This document shows, one piece after another, positions 9,237 through 16,993 of a DNA stretch of 64,000 nucleotides (positions are counted from its first letter, which is position 1; every line of letters starts with the position of its first letter). Below the pieces are notes generated by a model. The model worked only from the letters and a program-made list of their open reading frames with translations, had not been told where the DNA came from and made no database searches. A program made the position numbers and the translations under genes. The DNA comes from Roseovarius salincola (GTDB lineage Bacteria > Pseudomonadota > Alphaproteobacteria > Rhodobacterales > Rhodobacteraceae). The stretch is taken from assembly GCF_026891095.1 (NCBI RefSeq), contig NZ_JAPTNL010000008.1, forward strand, positions 62,001 through 126,000. The letters run 5' to 3'.

Positions 9237-10640
9237 TCAATCCATCACGTAGCCATAGGAGCCGGTGAAGTCCTGTCGCGCGACTTCGCCAACGGTTCCA
9301 CCCGCCTGGTTGTCCTTCAACACGCGTCCGTTGAGGAACAGGTCGGCTTCGGATGGGAGTCTTACCCGGTCGGTCGGCAGGGCCAGCGCCTCGCCCCGCG
9401 TCGGTGTGACGAGATGGGCGCTGACGATGATGACCAGTTCGGTCTGCGCGCGCTGATAATCCGCGCTGCGAAACAGGGCTCCGAGCACCGGGATGTCTCC
9501 CAGCCAGGGCACCTGCCCATTGGTGTCGCGGAAATCGTCCTGCAACAGCCCCGCGATCGCAAAGCTCTCGCCATCGCGCAGCGACACCGTGGTAGAGGTG
9601 TCGCGGCGACGGAAGGCGTCGACGGTGAATGCACCCGTATTGATCCCGTTGGTCGGGTCGATCGAAGAGACGGCTGCACCCAGTTCAAGGTTGATGACGC
9701 CGTCATCCACCACGCGCGGAATGAAGTTCAGCTCGACGCCGAAGGGCTTGAACTCGATCGAGGTGGTATCGTTGTCCTGCGCGACGGGAATAGGATACTC
9801 ACCACCCGCAAGGAACTTGGCTTCCTGGCCCGAAAGCGCCGTCAGGTTGGGCTCGGCCAAAGTGCGCACGACGCCCTTCTGTTCAAGCGCCTGCATCAGG
9901 ATGCCGATTTCCACCGAACCCACATCGAAGCCGAAGAACGCCGCACCGGCATTGTTGCCCGCATTAACGCCGGGGGCGGTGGTTCCGAAGGACGAAAGGT
10001 CGCTCCCGGCAAGCGCCGCGCCCCGGCCGGTTGCGCCAAGCGCGTCGACCGCCAGCGAAGTGGATAGCTGCTTGGACACGCTGCGCTGCATTTCGGCAAA
10101 GCGCACCTTGAGCATGACCTGCTGATTGCCCGACACCACCATCAGGTTCGACACCCGCTCAGGTGCATAACGCTCGGCCAGCGCCAGCGCGCGCTCCATG
10201 CGCGACGTACTTGACACGCTGCCCGACAGCACGATGCCGTCATTGGCCGTGCGCACCTCGATCCGCTCGTTGGGCAGGATCTGCTGAATGCGTTCCTTGA
10301 ACTCGGAAACATCGGTCGAGACATGAATCTCGACATTCGTGATCAGCTTGCCGGTCTCGTCCAGAAGGGTCAGGGTTGTCCGGCCCGGTGCCTTGCCAAG
10401 AATGTAGATGGTGCGATCCGACAGGGTCGAAAAATCCGCGATTCCGGGGTTGGCAATGCTGAGTTCGGCGAAGGGCACATCGCTTTCGACGACGACGGCA
10501 CGGTTCATCGTGACGACGAGATCACGGTTCGCGCCCTTGCGCACCACTTGTAGATTTTCTGCGTGCAACTCGGTGACAAAATTACTGAAAACAATGGCCA
10601 GCCCGAGAAGGGCGGCTCTGAAGAAGCCTGCATTTATCAT
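9237..10640 (-). CDS. cpaC: Tad pilus outer-membrane secretin CpaC/RcpA
   Basis: A 467-residue secretin that would form the outer-membrane pore for the pilus. It has a Sec signal peptide (about 1-28, ending 'VTELHA'), a pilus-secretin N-terminal domain, a BON-like region near 'IVLSGSVSSTSRMERALALA', and the secretin domain ending in 'VPWLGDIPVLGALFRS' and 'ELVIIVSAHLVTP'. A GTG start at 10661 is possible, but the ATG at 10640 has the Shine-Dalgarno AAAGGCAGGT at ideal distance and begins directly with the signal peptide. A small ORF lies between this gene and cpaB. Confidence 0.95.
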   Translation of the reverse strand: MINAGFFRAALLGLAIVFSNFVTELHAENLQVVRKGANRDLVVTMNRAVVVESDVPFAELSIANPGIADFSTLSDRTIYILGKAPGRTTLTLLDETGKLITNVEIHVSTDVSEFKERIQQILPNERIEVRTANDGIVLSGSVSSTSRMERALALAERYAPERVSNLMVVSGNQQVMLKVRFAEMQRSVSKQLSTSLAVDALGATGRGAALAGSDLSSFGTTAPGVNAGNNAGAAFFGFDVGSVEIGILMQALEQKGVVRTLAEPNLTALSGQEAKFLAGGEYPIPVAQDNDTTSIEFKPFGVELNFIPRVVDDGVINLELGAAVSSIDPTNGINTGAFTVDAFRRRDTSTTVSLRDGESFAIAGLLQDDFRDTNGQVPWLGDIPVLGALFRSADYQRAQTELVIIVSAHLVTPTRGEALALPTDRVRLPSEADLFLNGRVLKDNQAGGTVGEVARQDFTGSYGYVMD

Positions 10641-10664
10641 GTGACCTGCCTTTCCGATCACGCC

Positions 10665-10856
10665 TCAATTCAACGGGTCTTGATGCCCGCGTTTGACGAC
10701 ACTCTGCGTCAGTTCGCAAAATTTTTCAAGAATCAACGCGGTTTCGCCGAGATTTGTCTGGATTGTGACCCAAATGCTGTCCTTCCATGCGACGCGGGCG
10801 CCCGCATTGCGGACGCCCGGCATAATATCTGGGATATTGGCCCTCAGTTCGTGCAT
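10665..10856 (-). CDS. Possible small protein between cpaB and cpaC
   Basis: A 63-codon ORF whose ATG overlaps the end of cpaB by 13 bases and whose stop lies 24 bases before the cpaC ATG, so it fills the gap exactly. The peptide begins MHELRANIPDIMPGVRNAGA and has no signal peptide, membrane segment or motif I recognise. Third-position GC is about 63 percent (40 of 63 codons), lower than typical genes here, and only a weak GAG-type ribosome site precedes the ATG. It may be a translationally coupled small protein or simply an untranslated spacer. Confidence 0.35.
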   Translation of the reverse strand: MHELRANIPDIMPGVRNAGARVAWKDSIWVTIQTNLGETALILEKFCELTQSVVKRGHQDPLN

Positions 10857-11713
10857 GGGATCTCGCTGACGATCACCTCCGAGCCGCGGCGTGTGCGGAT
10901 CGTGCAGACCTCTTCGCGCTCGGGTTCGGGAGCCACTTCGACTTGTGACAGGCCAAGCAGTCGGCGCTGGTCAACTTCGATGACCTCGGCGATGGTCTCG
11001 TCCCGGACGCCGACAAGCGACAATGCCAGCCGCCCTGTAGCCTGAGCCTGTGCAAGGGCCGCGACTTCCTGGGGCTTGGCGGCCACCGTCACGGTGCGCG
11101 CGATGGTTGCTCTTGTCGTGTTTTCATCCGATTCCTGGTCGATCGCGATCAGGCGCACGCCGGTCTGGATCAGCTTGGTGACCTCGCCGACCGAGTCCCC
11201 CTCGGTGCGTACGCCATTGCCGCGCACATGGCCGGTCCAGTAGATATCGACATGGTCGCCCGGACGCAGGAAACCCGAAACGCCGCTGGCCACATCGACC
11301 TTGATGGCGAAGGCCCGCATCCCCGAACCGAGCTGGTCCGAAATACCCGCGTCTTCACCCGGCTTTGTGACCTTGGCTTCCAGGATCGCCTCGTTCTTCT
11401 CCATGGTTCGACGCACGGCACGCAGCTCGTCCTTGCCCTTGGGGAAAAGCGCCTCGGGGGTCGTGAATGCGCCCTCAGGCAGCGCATTCTTGGGGAATTT
11501 CACCATCCGCACGGCGTCAAGCGGGATCCTGTCGCCATATTTCAAGGGCTTGTTGGCGACCGCCACTTCCACGGTTTCGATCTGCGGCGCGCGCTGAGCG
11601 CGCTCCAGCGCCAGCTGCGTCTGGTAGCTTTGAATGTAATTCTTGGCCATGTAGACAGCAAAGCCTGCCAGGCCGAGACCCAGGATGAGTACCAGTCCAA
11701 ATACCAGTCGCAT
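10844..11713 (-). CDS. cpaB: Flp pilus assembly protein CpaB/RcpC (SAF domain)
   Basis: A 289-residue periplasmic, membrane-anchored protein. Its N-terminal hydrophobic segment is 'LVFGLVLILGLGLAGFAVYM'. A SAF domain follows ('VAVANKPLKYGDRIPLDAVR'), then the RcpC/CpaB domain with 'GFLRPGDHVDIYWTG'. CpaB proteins associate with the Tad secretin and may bind peptidoglycan or modify pilin. The frame extends 13 codons upstream, but the ATG at 11713 follows the Shine-Dalgarno AAAGGACGGG and begins directly at the membrane segment. It is separated from the upstream pilin gene by 223 bases containing a hairpin. Confidence 0.93.
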   Translation of the reverse strand: MRLVFGLVLILGLGLAGFAVYMAKNYIQSYQTQLALERAQRAPQIETVEVAVANKPLKYGDRIPLDAVRMVKFPKNALPEGAFTTPEALFPKGKDELRAVRRTMEKNEAILEAKVTKPGEDAGISDQLGSGMRAFAIKVDVASGVSGFLRPGDHVDIYWTGHVRGNGVRTEGDSVGEVTKLIQTGVRLIAIDQESDENTTRATIARTVTVAAKPQEVAALAQAQATGRLALSLVGVRDETIAEVIEVDQRRLLGLSQVEVAPEPEREEVCTIRTRRGSEVIVSEIPCTN

Positions 11714-11832
11714 TGCCCGTCCTTTCTGTTTCTCTCGCCGCTCAGGAGGCAAGGCCCCCGTCGGCGATGTTGATAAAGCAGTTTATTGTGGCGAAATCAG
11801 GGAAAGGCGATGATTGTTTCGCGATCATCCGC

Positions 11833-11870
11833 GATCTCCGGGCCGTCTTCGGTTCATGACGCCGGAGATC
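11833..11870. other. Intercistronic hairpin between flp and cpaB
   Basis: An inverted repeat GATCTCCGG...CCGGAGATC (9 bp), extended by CGTC/GACG after a 2-nt bulge, with a 10-nt loop. No T-tract follows it on the minus strand; the six A at 11871-11876 place the T-tract before the stem. It is therefore more likely an RNA-stabilising or processing element that separates abundant pilin mRNA from the machinery genes than a standard terminator. Confidence 0.5.
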
Positions 11871-11936
11871 AAAAAAGGCCGACGCGCGCTTGCATCAGCC
11901 GATCTTGTCAGGCGTGCAACCCGCCCCGCGTTCCGG

Positions 11937-12131
11937 TCAGTCCAGAACCAGTTGTCTGACTTCCGCATTCGCCATGGAATCCGAAAGCTTCTCGCCCAAG
12001 GCGCTGTTTCCGTTCAGAAGAACGGCGACCACCCCAACCCCAAGGCCAACGACGGTGGCTGTCAGGACCACCCAGTCGACGGTCACGGCGCCTTCGGTGT
12101 TCGAGGCAAACGTCTTGAAGAACTTGGTCAT
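11937..12131 (-). CDS. Flp/Fap-type Tad pilin (second copy)
   Basis: A 64-residue pilin: a short leader MTKFFKTFASNTEG, presumed prepilin peptidase cleavage after the Gly, then the hydrophobic stem starting AVTVDWVVLTATVVGLGVG. The family usually has Glu-Tyr at mature positions 5-6; here they are Asp-Trp, as in the neighbouring pilin. 'AAAGGAAC' lies upstream of the ATG at 12131; the longer frame to 12311 has no pilin character. It lies after the first pilin gene and its terminator, and before cpaB. Confidence 0.88.
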   Translation of the reverse strand: MTKFFKTFASNTEGAVTVDWVVLTATVVGLGVGVVAVLLNGNSALGEKLSDSMANAEVRQLVLD

Positions 12132-12200
12132 GGCACGTTCCTTTGGTCTTGGGTGCGCCGTTTGCCTGCCGTATTCAGCTGCCCGACGTTTGATGGCTCT

Positions 12201-12240
12201 TAAAAAATCTGGCCGCAAAGCGTCGTTTGCGGCCAGATTT
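12201..12240 (-). terminator. Strong terminator after the first pilin gene
   Basis: A perfect 15-bp stem (12205-12219 with 12226-12240, arm AAATCTGGCCGCAAA, loop of 6) followed on the minus strand by TTTTTT. It lies 37 bases past the stop of the pilin gene at 12277. It should release most transcripts as a monocistronic pilin mRNA. Confidence 0.9.
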
Positions 12241-12276
12241 GCGTATCGTATGCCGGCTGACGTTCGATCAGCCGCC

Positions 12277-12492
12277 TTATTCGGTTGTGGTGCTCTGGCC
12301 CAGCGTGCCAAGGCTGATGACGCTGCCGCCGCTCAGCGCGGTCTCGACATTGCCTGCCAGGCTGTCAACGCCACCTTTCACGGTGGCAACGCCGGCAACG
12401 CCCAGGCCCACGACTGCTGCGGTCAGAACGACCCAGTCAACTGTCACGGCGCCGTCGTCTTCTTTGCAGAAATTGTTGATGAACTTGATCAT
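12277..12492 (-). CDS. Flp/Fap-type Tad pilin (first copy, probably the major pilin)
   Basis: A 71-residue pilin with leader MIKFINNFCKEDDG, cleavage expected after Gly, and a hydrophobic stem starting AVTVDWVVLTAAVVGLGVA. The tail is Gly/Ser/Thr-rich (ends 'LGTLGQSTTTE'). It has the strongest ribosome site of the locus (GGAGGG seven bases before the ATG) and its own strong terminator, both typical of a major structural subunit. It is the first gene of the Tad transcription unit. It shares the twelve-residue block AVTVDWVVLTAx with the other pilin but has a different tail. Confidence 0.9.
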   Translation of the reverse strand: MIKFINNFCKEDDGAVTVDWVVLTAAVVGLGVAGVATVKGGVDSLAGNVETALSGGSVISLGTLGQSTTTE

Positions 12493-12850
12493 GATTGGTC
12501 CCTCCAAAGGATCAGTGTGCTACAGGTTACAACCGCTTGAACCTTCTCAAGGCCGCCTCTCTCTTGGCCCTGTGCCCTTGCGGTATGACCACATAAAGCC
12601 CTTCAATTCAGGCAGGAATTTGGCGCGATTAGAACGTTTTTAGTGAATGACGATTTTTTCTGAGGTATGGCTCTTAAATAGCTGATTTATAAACACTTAA
12701 AATGTATACTGTTTGATTTTGGGTGTTGATTTCGGGTGAATTCGGGCTGCTTTGGGGGGATGGTGTTTCTTTATTCCAGACAATTCTGGAAAAACCCGCG
12801 TTCTTTTGCGATACTCCTCTTCAAAAGAAGTGGCAGAGCAGAACAAGCCC
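12493..12850. promoter_or_regulatory. AT-rich divergent control region of the pilin and lytic transglycosylase genes
   Basis: 358 bases without a convincing gene; 12640-12730 is clearly more AT-rich than the rest of the window. Elements seen: a perfect inverted repeat TTCCAGA-CAAT-TCTGGAA (12774-12791) close to the transglycosylase start, and a CtrA-like pattern TTTA-N7-TTAA (12686-12700). I could not pick a convincing sigma-70 promoter for either gene. The element calls are inference; the divergent arrangement is certain. Confidence 0.5.
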
Positions 12851-13669
12851 ATGAAAATCATCGCACTCCTCGCTTTGGGCGTGGCGGTCTGCCTGCCCAT
12901 TCCGGCGCAGGCCGGCGATCCGCCGCCATTTCCCGAGTTCACCTTCAAGATGAGCAAGCCGCCCAAGGCCGGAACCGGAAAACGCATCACTGTGCAGATT
13001 GAACCCGAGCCGGATGGTCCGCGCGCAAACGAGACGGCAATTCCAGGGTCGCCCGATGCGCCCGATGCGCCGGTCTCCAGCTATGCATGGTTCTGGGACA
13101 GTGTCTCGCCCGCGATCGAGACCGACGGCACCGCACGGCTGCGCGAGGCGCTGCTCAATCTTTCGGGCGGTCCGGGGGGCGCATCGGTCAAGGGGCCGCG
13201 TCTGCAGACCATTCAGGGCATCGCGCGTTCCGAGGGGGAACATGTGCTGCGCGCGACCATCGGCACAAAGGTATCCCCGGCGCTCGTTCTTGCGGTGATA
13301 GCGGTGGAATCCGGCGGTCGGCGCAGCGCCGAAAGCCACAAGGGCGCGCAGGGGCTGATGCAGCTCATGCCCGATACCGCGCGCCGTTTCGGGGCGGATG
13401 ACAGCCTGTCGCCCGCGCAGAACATCCGCGCGGGCGTGGCTTATCTTGATTGGCTGCTGGCCGAATTCGGCGGCGACGCGGTGCTGGCGCTGGCCGGTTA
13501 CAACGCTGGCGAGAACGCGGTGAAGGCCCACAAGGGCGTGCCGCCATTCGCGGAAACGCGCGACTACGTGCCCAAGGTGCTGGCTGCCTTTCAGGTAGCC
13601 AGCGGGTTGTGCAAGACGCGCCCCGAGCTGATCTCGGACGGCTGCGCGCTCAACCTCGCGATGAACTGA
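12851..13669 (+). CDS. Periplasmic lytic transglycosylase (SLT domain)
   Basis: A 272-residue secreted murein transglycosylase with signal peptide MKIIALLALGVAVCLPIPAQA (cleaved after AQA). A Pro-rich linker region reaches to about residue 75; the goose-lysozyme-like SLT domain is residues 138-255. The catalytic Glu is E153 in 'VIAVESGG', followed by the family motifs 'GAQGLMQLMPDTA' and 'ALAGYNAGENAV'. It is transcribed away from the pilin genes, and could open peptidoglycan for the pilus, but that link rests only on position. The ribosome site is weak. It converges on scoB with a 16-base gap containing CCCCG-GT-CGGGG. Confidence 0.92.
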   Translation: MKIIALLALGVAVCLPIPAQAGDPPPFPEFTFKMSKPPKAGTGKRITVQIEPEPDGPRANETAIPGSPDAPDAPVSSYAWFWDSVSPAIETDGTARLREALLNLSGGPGGASVKGPRLQTIQGIARSEGEHVLRATIGTKVSPALVLAVIAVESGGRRSAESHKGAQGLMQLMPDTARRFGADDSLSPAQNIRAGVAYLDWLLAEFGGDAVLALAGYNAGENAVKAHKGVPPFAETRDYVPKVLAAFQVASGLCKTRPELISDGCALNLAMN

Positions 13670-13685
13670 ACCCCGGTCGGGGCGA

Positions 13686-14312
13686 TCAGACGATCTTCGC
13701 TTCGGTGGCCGCGCGCAGCTCCTCCTCGGTGACGCCGGTTGCGCACTCGACGATCTTGAGGCCTCCGTCGACCACATCCAGTACGCCCAGATTGGTGATG
13801 ATCCGGTTCACCACGCCGGTCCCGGTCAGTGGCAGGGTGCATGCCTTCAGCAGCTTGCTGTCGCCGTGCTTGTTGGTGTGATCCATCACCACCACCACGC
13901 GGCGCACGCCTGCCACCAGGTCCATCGCGCCGCCCATACCCTTGACCAGCTTGCCTGGGATCATCCAGTTCGCGAGGTCGCCATTCTCGGCCACTTCCAT
14001 CGCGCCAAGGATGGCCATCGCGATCTTGCCGCCGCGGATCATGCCAAAGCTGGTGGCGCTGTCGAAATAGGATGTATGGGGCAGTTCGGTGATGGTCTGC
14101 TTGCCCGCGTTGATCAGGTCTGGGTCGACCCCGTCCTCGGTGGGGAAGGGACCCATGCCCAGCATCCCGTTCTCGGATTGCAGCGTCACATGCACGCCCT
14201 CGGGGATATAGTTGGGCACCAGCGTCGGGATCCCGATGCCGAGATTCACATAGGTGCCGTCTTCCAGTTCCTGCGCTGCGCGCGCGGCCATTTCATTGCG
14301 GTCCCAAGCCAT
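13686..14312 (-). CDS. scoB: 3-oxoacid CoA-transferase subunit B
   Basis: A 208-residue beta subunit of a family I CoA-transferase (succinyl-CoA:3-oxoacid or acetoacetate type). The catalytic glutamate that forms the glutamyl-CoA thioester is E47 in '[11 protein letters not shown]'; glycine-rich '[14 protein letters not shown]' precedes it. I use the ATG at 14312, seven bases after AGGAG; an ATG six bases upstream abuts that site. The start lies inside the 3' end of the SGNH-like gene. Its partner subunit A is 1.9 kb upstream in the same operon, separated by two unrelated genes, which is unusual because A and B normally adjoin. Confidence 0.93.
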   Translation of the reverse strand: MAWDRNEMAARAAQELEDGTYVNLGIGIPTLVPNYIPEGVHVTLQSENGMLGMGPFPTEDGVDPDLINAGKQTITELPHTSYFDSATSFGMIRGGKIAMAILGAMEVAENGDLANWMIPGKLVKGMGGAMDLVAGVRRVVVVMDHTNKHGDSKLLKACTLPLTGTGVVNRIITNLGVLDVVDGGLKIVECATGVTEEELRAATEAKIV

Positions 14313-15087
14313 GGTCATACTCCTTTCGGGGTGAGTGAGGGCGGCATTCGGGCGTGAGGCCCAGCCATTGCCGTGCGAAGGCTTCGAAATGGGCGAAGCC
14401 GTAGTCGGAATTCATATGCGTGTAATCGGGTGCTGCCGGGGTCTGGTCCGGCCCGAGGGTATGGGCGCGCGCATAAGCGGCGGCGCTGCGGCCGGGACTG
14501 GCGATCAGGTGGTCGGGCTGTGGCATGTAACCATAGGGTAGGCCTGACATGTGATAGGCGACCGTTTCGGACCAGAGCGCGATGAGTTCGGCAGCGGCAG
14601 GGTGATGCAGCCACCCGGCAGCCTGTTCCGGCAGGTCAGCCGCCCCGTTGGCGGGAAACGGCGCTGGCGCCACGATGCAGCGGGGATCGCCGCGCAGGAA
14701 GCGGGCAAGTTTCTGACAGTAGCGCTCGATCCGGAAAACCAGGAATTCTTCCAGAAGCGTCAATGAAACGCTTCGGTCGCGCCCGCACGCGGGGAGCCCC
14801 AGAATATCGAAATCGCCGATCATGCGGCTCAAACCGCTGATGGCAAAGCTCTGACCGGTCAGAAGGATGTGATCCTTCTCGCTCAGGTCGATCCGATCGG
14901 GCAGGCCCTGGGCGGCGGGCTCGCGGGCGATCAGGACGCCGCTTTCGTCATAATGACATGAGGCGAAGCTGTGGCGCGGCAGGGCGAAGAAGGACAGCTC
15001 CAGCGTGGGAAACGCCGCCTCGATCGCCTCGCGCGCCAGCATGTAGGCACCGATATGCGAATTGCCGATGATCGCCACGCGCGTCAT
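14293..15087 (-). CDS. SGNH/GDSL-like protein between the CoA-transferase subunits
   Basis: A 264-residue protein. It starts '[17 protein letters not shown]', which looks like block I of SGNH hydrolases with Ser in 'GNSH', and near the C-terminus has '[16 protein letters not shown]', where a catalytic His could lie. No signal peptide is evident, so it is probably cytoplasmic. The start overlaps the stop of the GSCFA gene (ATGA) and its 3' end overlaps scoB, so the three are translationally coupled. The SGNH call is an inference from the motif arrangement; substrate unknown. Confidence 0.6.
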   Translation of the reverse strand: MTRVAIIGNSHIGAYMLAREAIEAAFPTLELSFFALPRHSFASCHYDESGVLIAREPAAQGLPDRIDLSEKDHILLTGQSFAISGLSRMIGDFDILGLPACGRDRSVSLTLLEEFLVFRIERYCQKLARFLRGDPRCIVAPAPFPANGAADLPEQAAGWLHHPAAAELIALWSETVAYHMSGLPYGYMPQPDHLIASPGRSAAAYARAHTLGPDQTPAAPDYTHMNSDYGFAHFEAFARQWLGLTPECRPHSPRKEYDHGLGPQ

Positions 15088-16151
15088 TTGCGGAACGCCT
15101 CCAGCAGGATTTCCTCGCAGATCGTATCGTCGTCGACGGGTGCCGGGACCGGGGCCGGGGGGATGGCGGAGCTGTCGTCAGCGCCCTTTCCGGCCGTGTC
15201 GCCCGCGCCAAGCGCCAGCGAGAACGCCCTCAGCACTAGTTGCACGCCCTCATCCGTGGGCTGGCGCGCGAACTGATCCAGGTAGGGACCGCGCGCAATG
15301 GTGGTGGTGACGATCTCGTAGGCGGGGAAATAGTCGAAATCGGGATCGCTCATCTGCAACTCGCCGCAGACCGCGCGCAGCACCGCCTTGGAATAGGCGG
15401 TGGCCGAGGCGACATGATCGCCGCCCGCCGTCGCCACCAGCGGCACCGGCGACACCGTCAGAACGAAACGCGCGGGCAGTCCCGCGGCGCGCAGCCGGTC
15501 GCGGCTGGCCCTGAGGTCCTCCAGAACCTCGGCGTGGGTGAAATTGTGGAATGTCTCGCGCGCGGGGTCGTGATCGCCCGCCACCGTCCCCGGCGCCGTG
15601 GGCAGGGAGTAACCGCTGGCGTTGTCGATCCAGCTTTCGGTCAGACCCAAGGTCAGGATGATGCATTCGGCGCTTTCCAGCACCGCGCGCACCGCCGCAA
15701 GATGTTCATTGCGGCTTTGTGCGACCTCGTCGGGATGGCCCAGCCCCTCGGGTTCGACCGTCGGGCGCAAAGCATCGAAGAACCGGCCGTCCCTTTCCCA
15801 GATCGGAGCGGGCACGGGCGCAGGGGACAATGCCTGTTCGATCAGCTGGCGGAACTGGCGCGCGGTATAGACATTGCCATAGCGTCCCGAGAACAGGTTA
15901 TAGCCGAAGCGATGGCATAGCCTTGTGGGCAGATGCGCGGACATGTCCTCGCCTTGCAGCACATGCCAGCCGCCACGCACCAGCGCGCGATGCAGATGCT
16001 GGGCAAAGCAGCTTCCGATCGTCATCAGCGCGGTCTGGCGCGTGATCCCCGCCTTGGGCGCCCAGAGCTGCGCCAGTGACGCGTCATCGTCGCGCCCGAC
16101 GCTGCTGCGCCAGAAGGCCCGGTCCGGCAGATCCTGATAGGGCGAACGCAT
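15084..16151 (-). CDS. GSCFA domain protein
   Basis: A 355-residue protein of the GSCFA family, named for the motif seen here in 'LMTIGSCFAQHLHRAL' near residue 45. The family is distantly related to SGNH/PC-esterase folds. Further conserved segments are 'IILTLGLTESWID' and 'FVLTVSPVPLVAT'. The C-terminal 40 residues are Ala/Pro-rich. It starts 16 bases after scoA and ends in an ATGA overlap with the SGNH-like gene. The biochemical function of GSCFA proteins is not established; an acyl or glycan esterase role would fit the fold. Confidence 0.85.
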   Translation of the reverse strand: MRSPYQDLPDRAFWRSSVGRDDDASLAQLWAPKAGITRQTALMTIGSCFAQHLHRALVRGGWHVLQGEDMSAHLPTRLCHRFGYNLFSGRYGNVYTARQFRQLIEQALSPAPVPAPIWERDGRFFDALRPTVEPEGLGHPDEVAQSRNEHLAAVRAVLESAECIILTLGLTESWIDNASGYSLPTAPGTVAGDHDPARETFHNFTHAEVLEDLRASRDRLRAAGLPARFVLTVSPVPLVATAGGDHVASATAYSKAVLRAVCGELQMSDPDFDYFPAYEIVTTTIARGPYLDQFARQPTDEGVQLVLRAFSLALGAGDTAGKGADDSSAIPPAPVPAPVDDDTICEEILLEAFRK

Positions 16152-16167
16152 CCCCGCCGCCCCCGGC

Positions 16168-16863
16168 TCAGGCCGCGCGGGTGGTGCGTTGCTCGATGCG
16201 CTTCTCGTGCTCGCCCTGGATCAGGCGGTGCACATAGATGCCGGGCAGGTGGATGTGATCGGGGTCCAGTTCACCGGGTTCGACGATTTCCTCGACTTCC
16301 ATCACGCAGACCTTGCCGCACATCGCTGCGGGCGGATTGAAGTTGCGCGCGGTCTTGCGGAAGATCGCGTTGCCGGTGGTGTCGGCCTTCCAGGCCTTCA
16401 CGATGCTGAGATCGGCGAAGATGCCGCGCTCCAGAACATAGGTCTCGCCGTCGAAATCCTTGTGTTCCTTGCCCTCGGCCACCTGCGTGCCGACGCCGGT
16501 CTTGGTATAAAAGCCCGGAATCCCCGCGCCCCCGGCGCGCATCCGCTCGGCCAGCGTGCCTTGCGGGTTGAATTCCAGCTCCAGCTCACCGGACAGATAC
16601 TGGCGCATGAATTCGGCGTTCTCGCCCACATAGGAGCTGAGCATCTTGCGGACCTGGCGGGTCTGCAACAGGATGCCGATGCCGAAATCGTCGACGCCCG
16701 CATTGTTCGAGGCGAAGGTCAGATCCTTGACGCCGCTATCCTTGATCGCCTCCAGCAACAGTTCCGGAATGCCGCACAAGCCAAAGCCGCCCGCGGCGAT
16801 CAGCATGTCGTCGCGCAAAAGTCCGTCCAGGGCCTCGGTCGCATTGCCATAGACCTTTTTCAT
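16168..16863 (-). CDS. scoA: 3-oxoacid CoA-transferase subunit A
   Basis: A 231-residue alpha subunit of a family I CoA-transferase. The conserved glycine-rich segment 'AAGGFGLCGIPELLLEAI' and 'LTFASNNAGVDDFGIGILL' fit this subunit. The frame is open upstream to 16953, but the ATG at 16863 follows a strong GAGGAGG and matches the usual family N-terminus ('MKKVYGNATEALDG'). It heads the operon scoA-GSCFA-SGNH-scoB. Together A and B would move CoA between succinyl-CoA and acetoacetate. A palindrome with TACGTA cores lies about 100 bases upstream. Confidence 0.93.
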   Translation of the reverse strand: MKKVYGNATEALDGLLRDDMLIAAGGFGLCGIPELLLEAIKDSGVKDLTFASNNAGVDDFGIGILLQTRQVRKMLSSYVGENAEFMRQYLSGELELEFNPQGTLAERMRAGGAGIPGFYTKTGVGTQVAEGKEHKDFDGETYVLERGIFADLSIVKAWKADTTGNAIFRKTARNFNPPAAMCGKVCVMEVEEIVEPGELDPDHIHLPGIYVHRLIQGEHEKRIEQRTTRAA

Positions 16864-16961
16864 CACGGGATCCTCCTCGAAAACCTGTCTGCCCACGGTA
16901 TGGGGTGGGAGGCGGGCCAAAGTCAACGACCCCGGCCCGCAAATCGGCCCCAATAGGGTTA

Positions 16962-16981
16962 CTACGTATGGCGTTACGTAG
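16962..16981. promoter_or_regulatory. Palindromic operator candidate upstream of scoA
   Basis: CTACGTA-TGGCGT-TACGTAG, a perfect 7-bp inverted repeat with a 6-base spacer, lies 99-118 bases before the scoA ATG and just past the topA stop. Its size and symmetry fit a TetR-type dimer site, which often controls fatty- or keto-acid genes. The binding protein is not identified. Confidence 0.45.
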
Positions 16982-16993
16982 CAGGGAGCGTCG

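Noticed and set aside
12697..12990. 97-codon minus-strand frame over the pilin control region
   Set aside because: It overlaps the AT-rich control region and the signal peptide of the transglycosylase, has no ribosome site and no recognisable feature.
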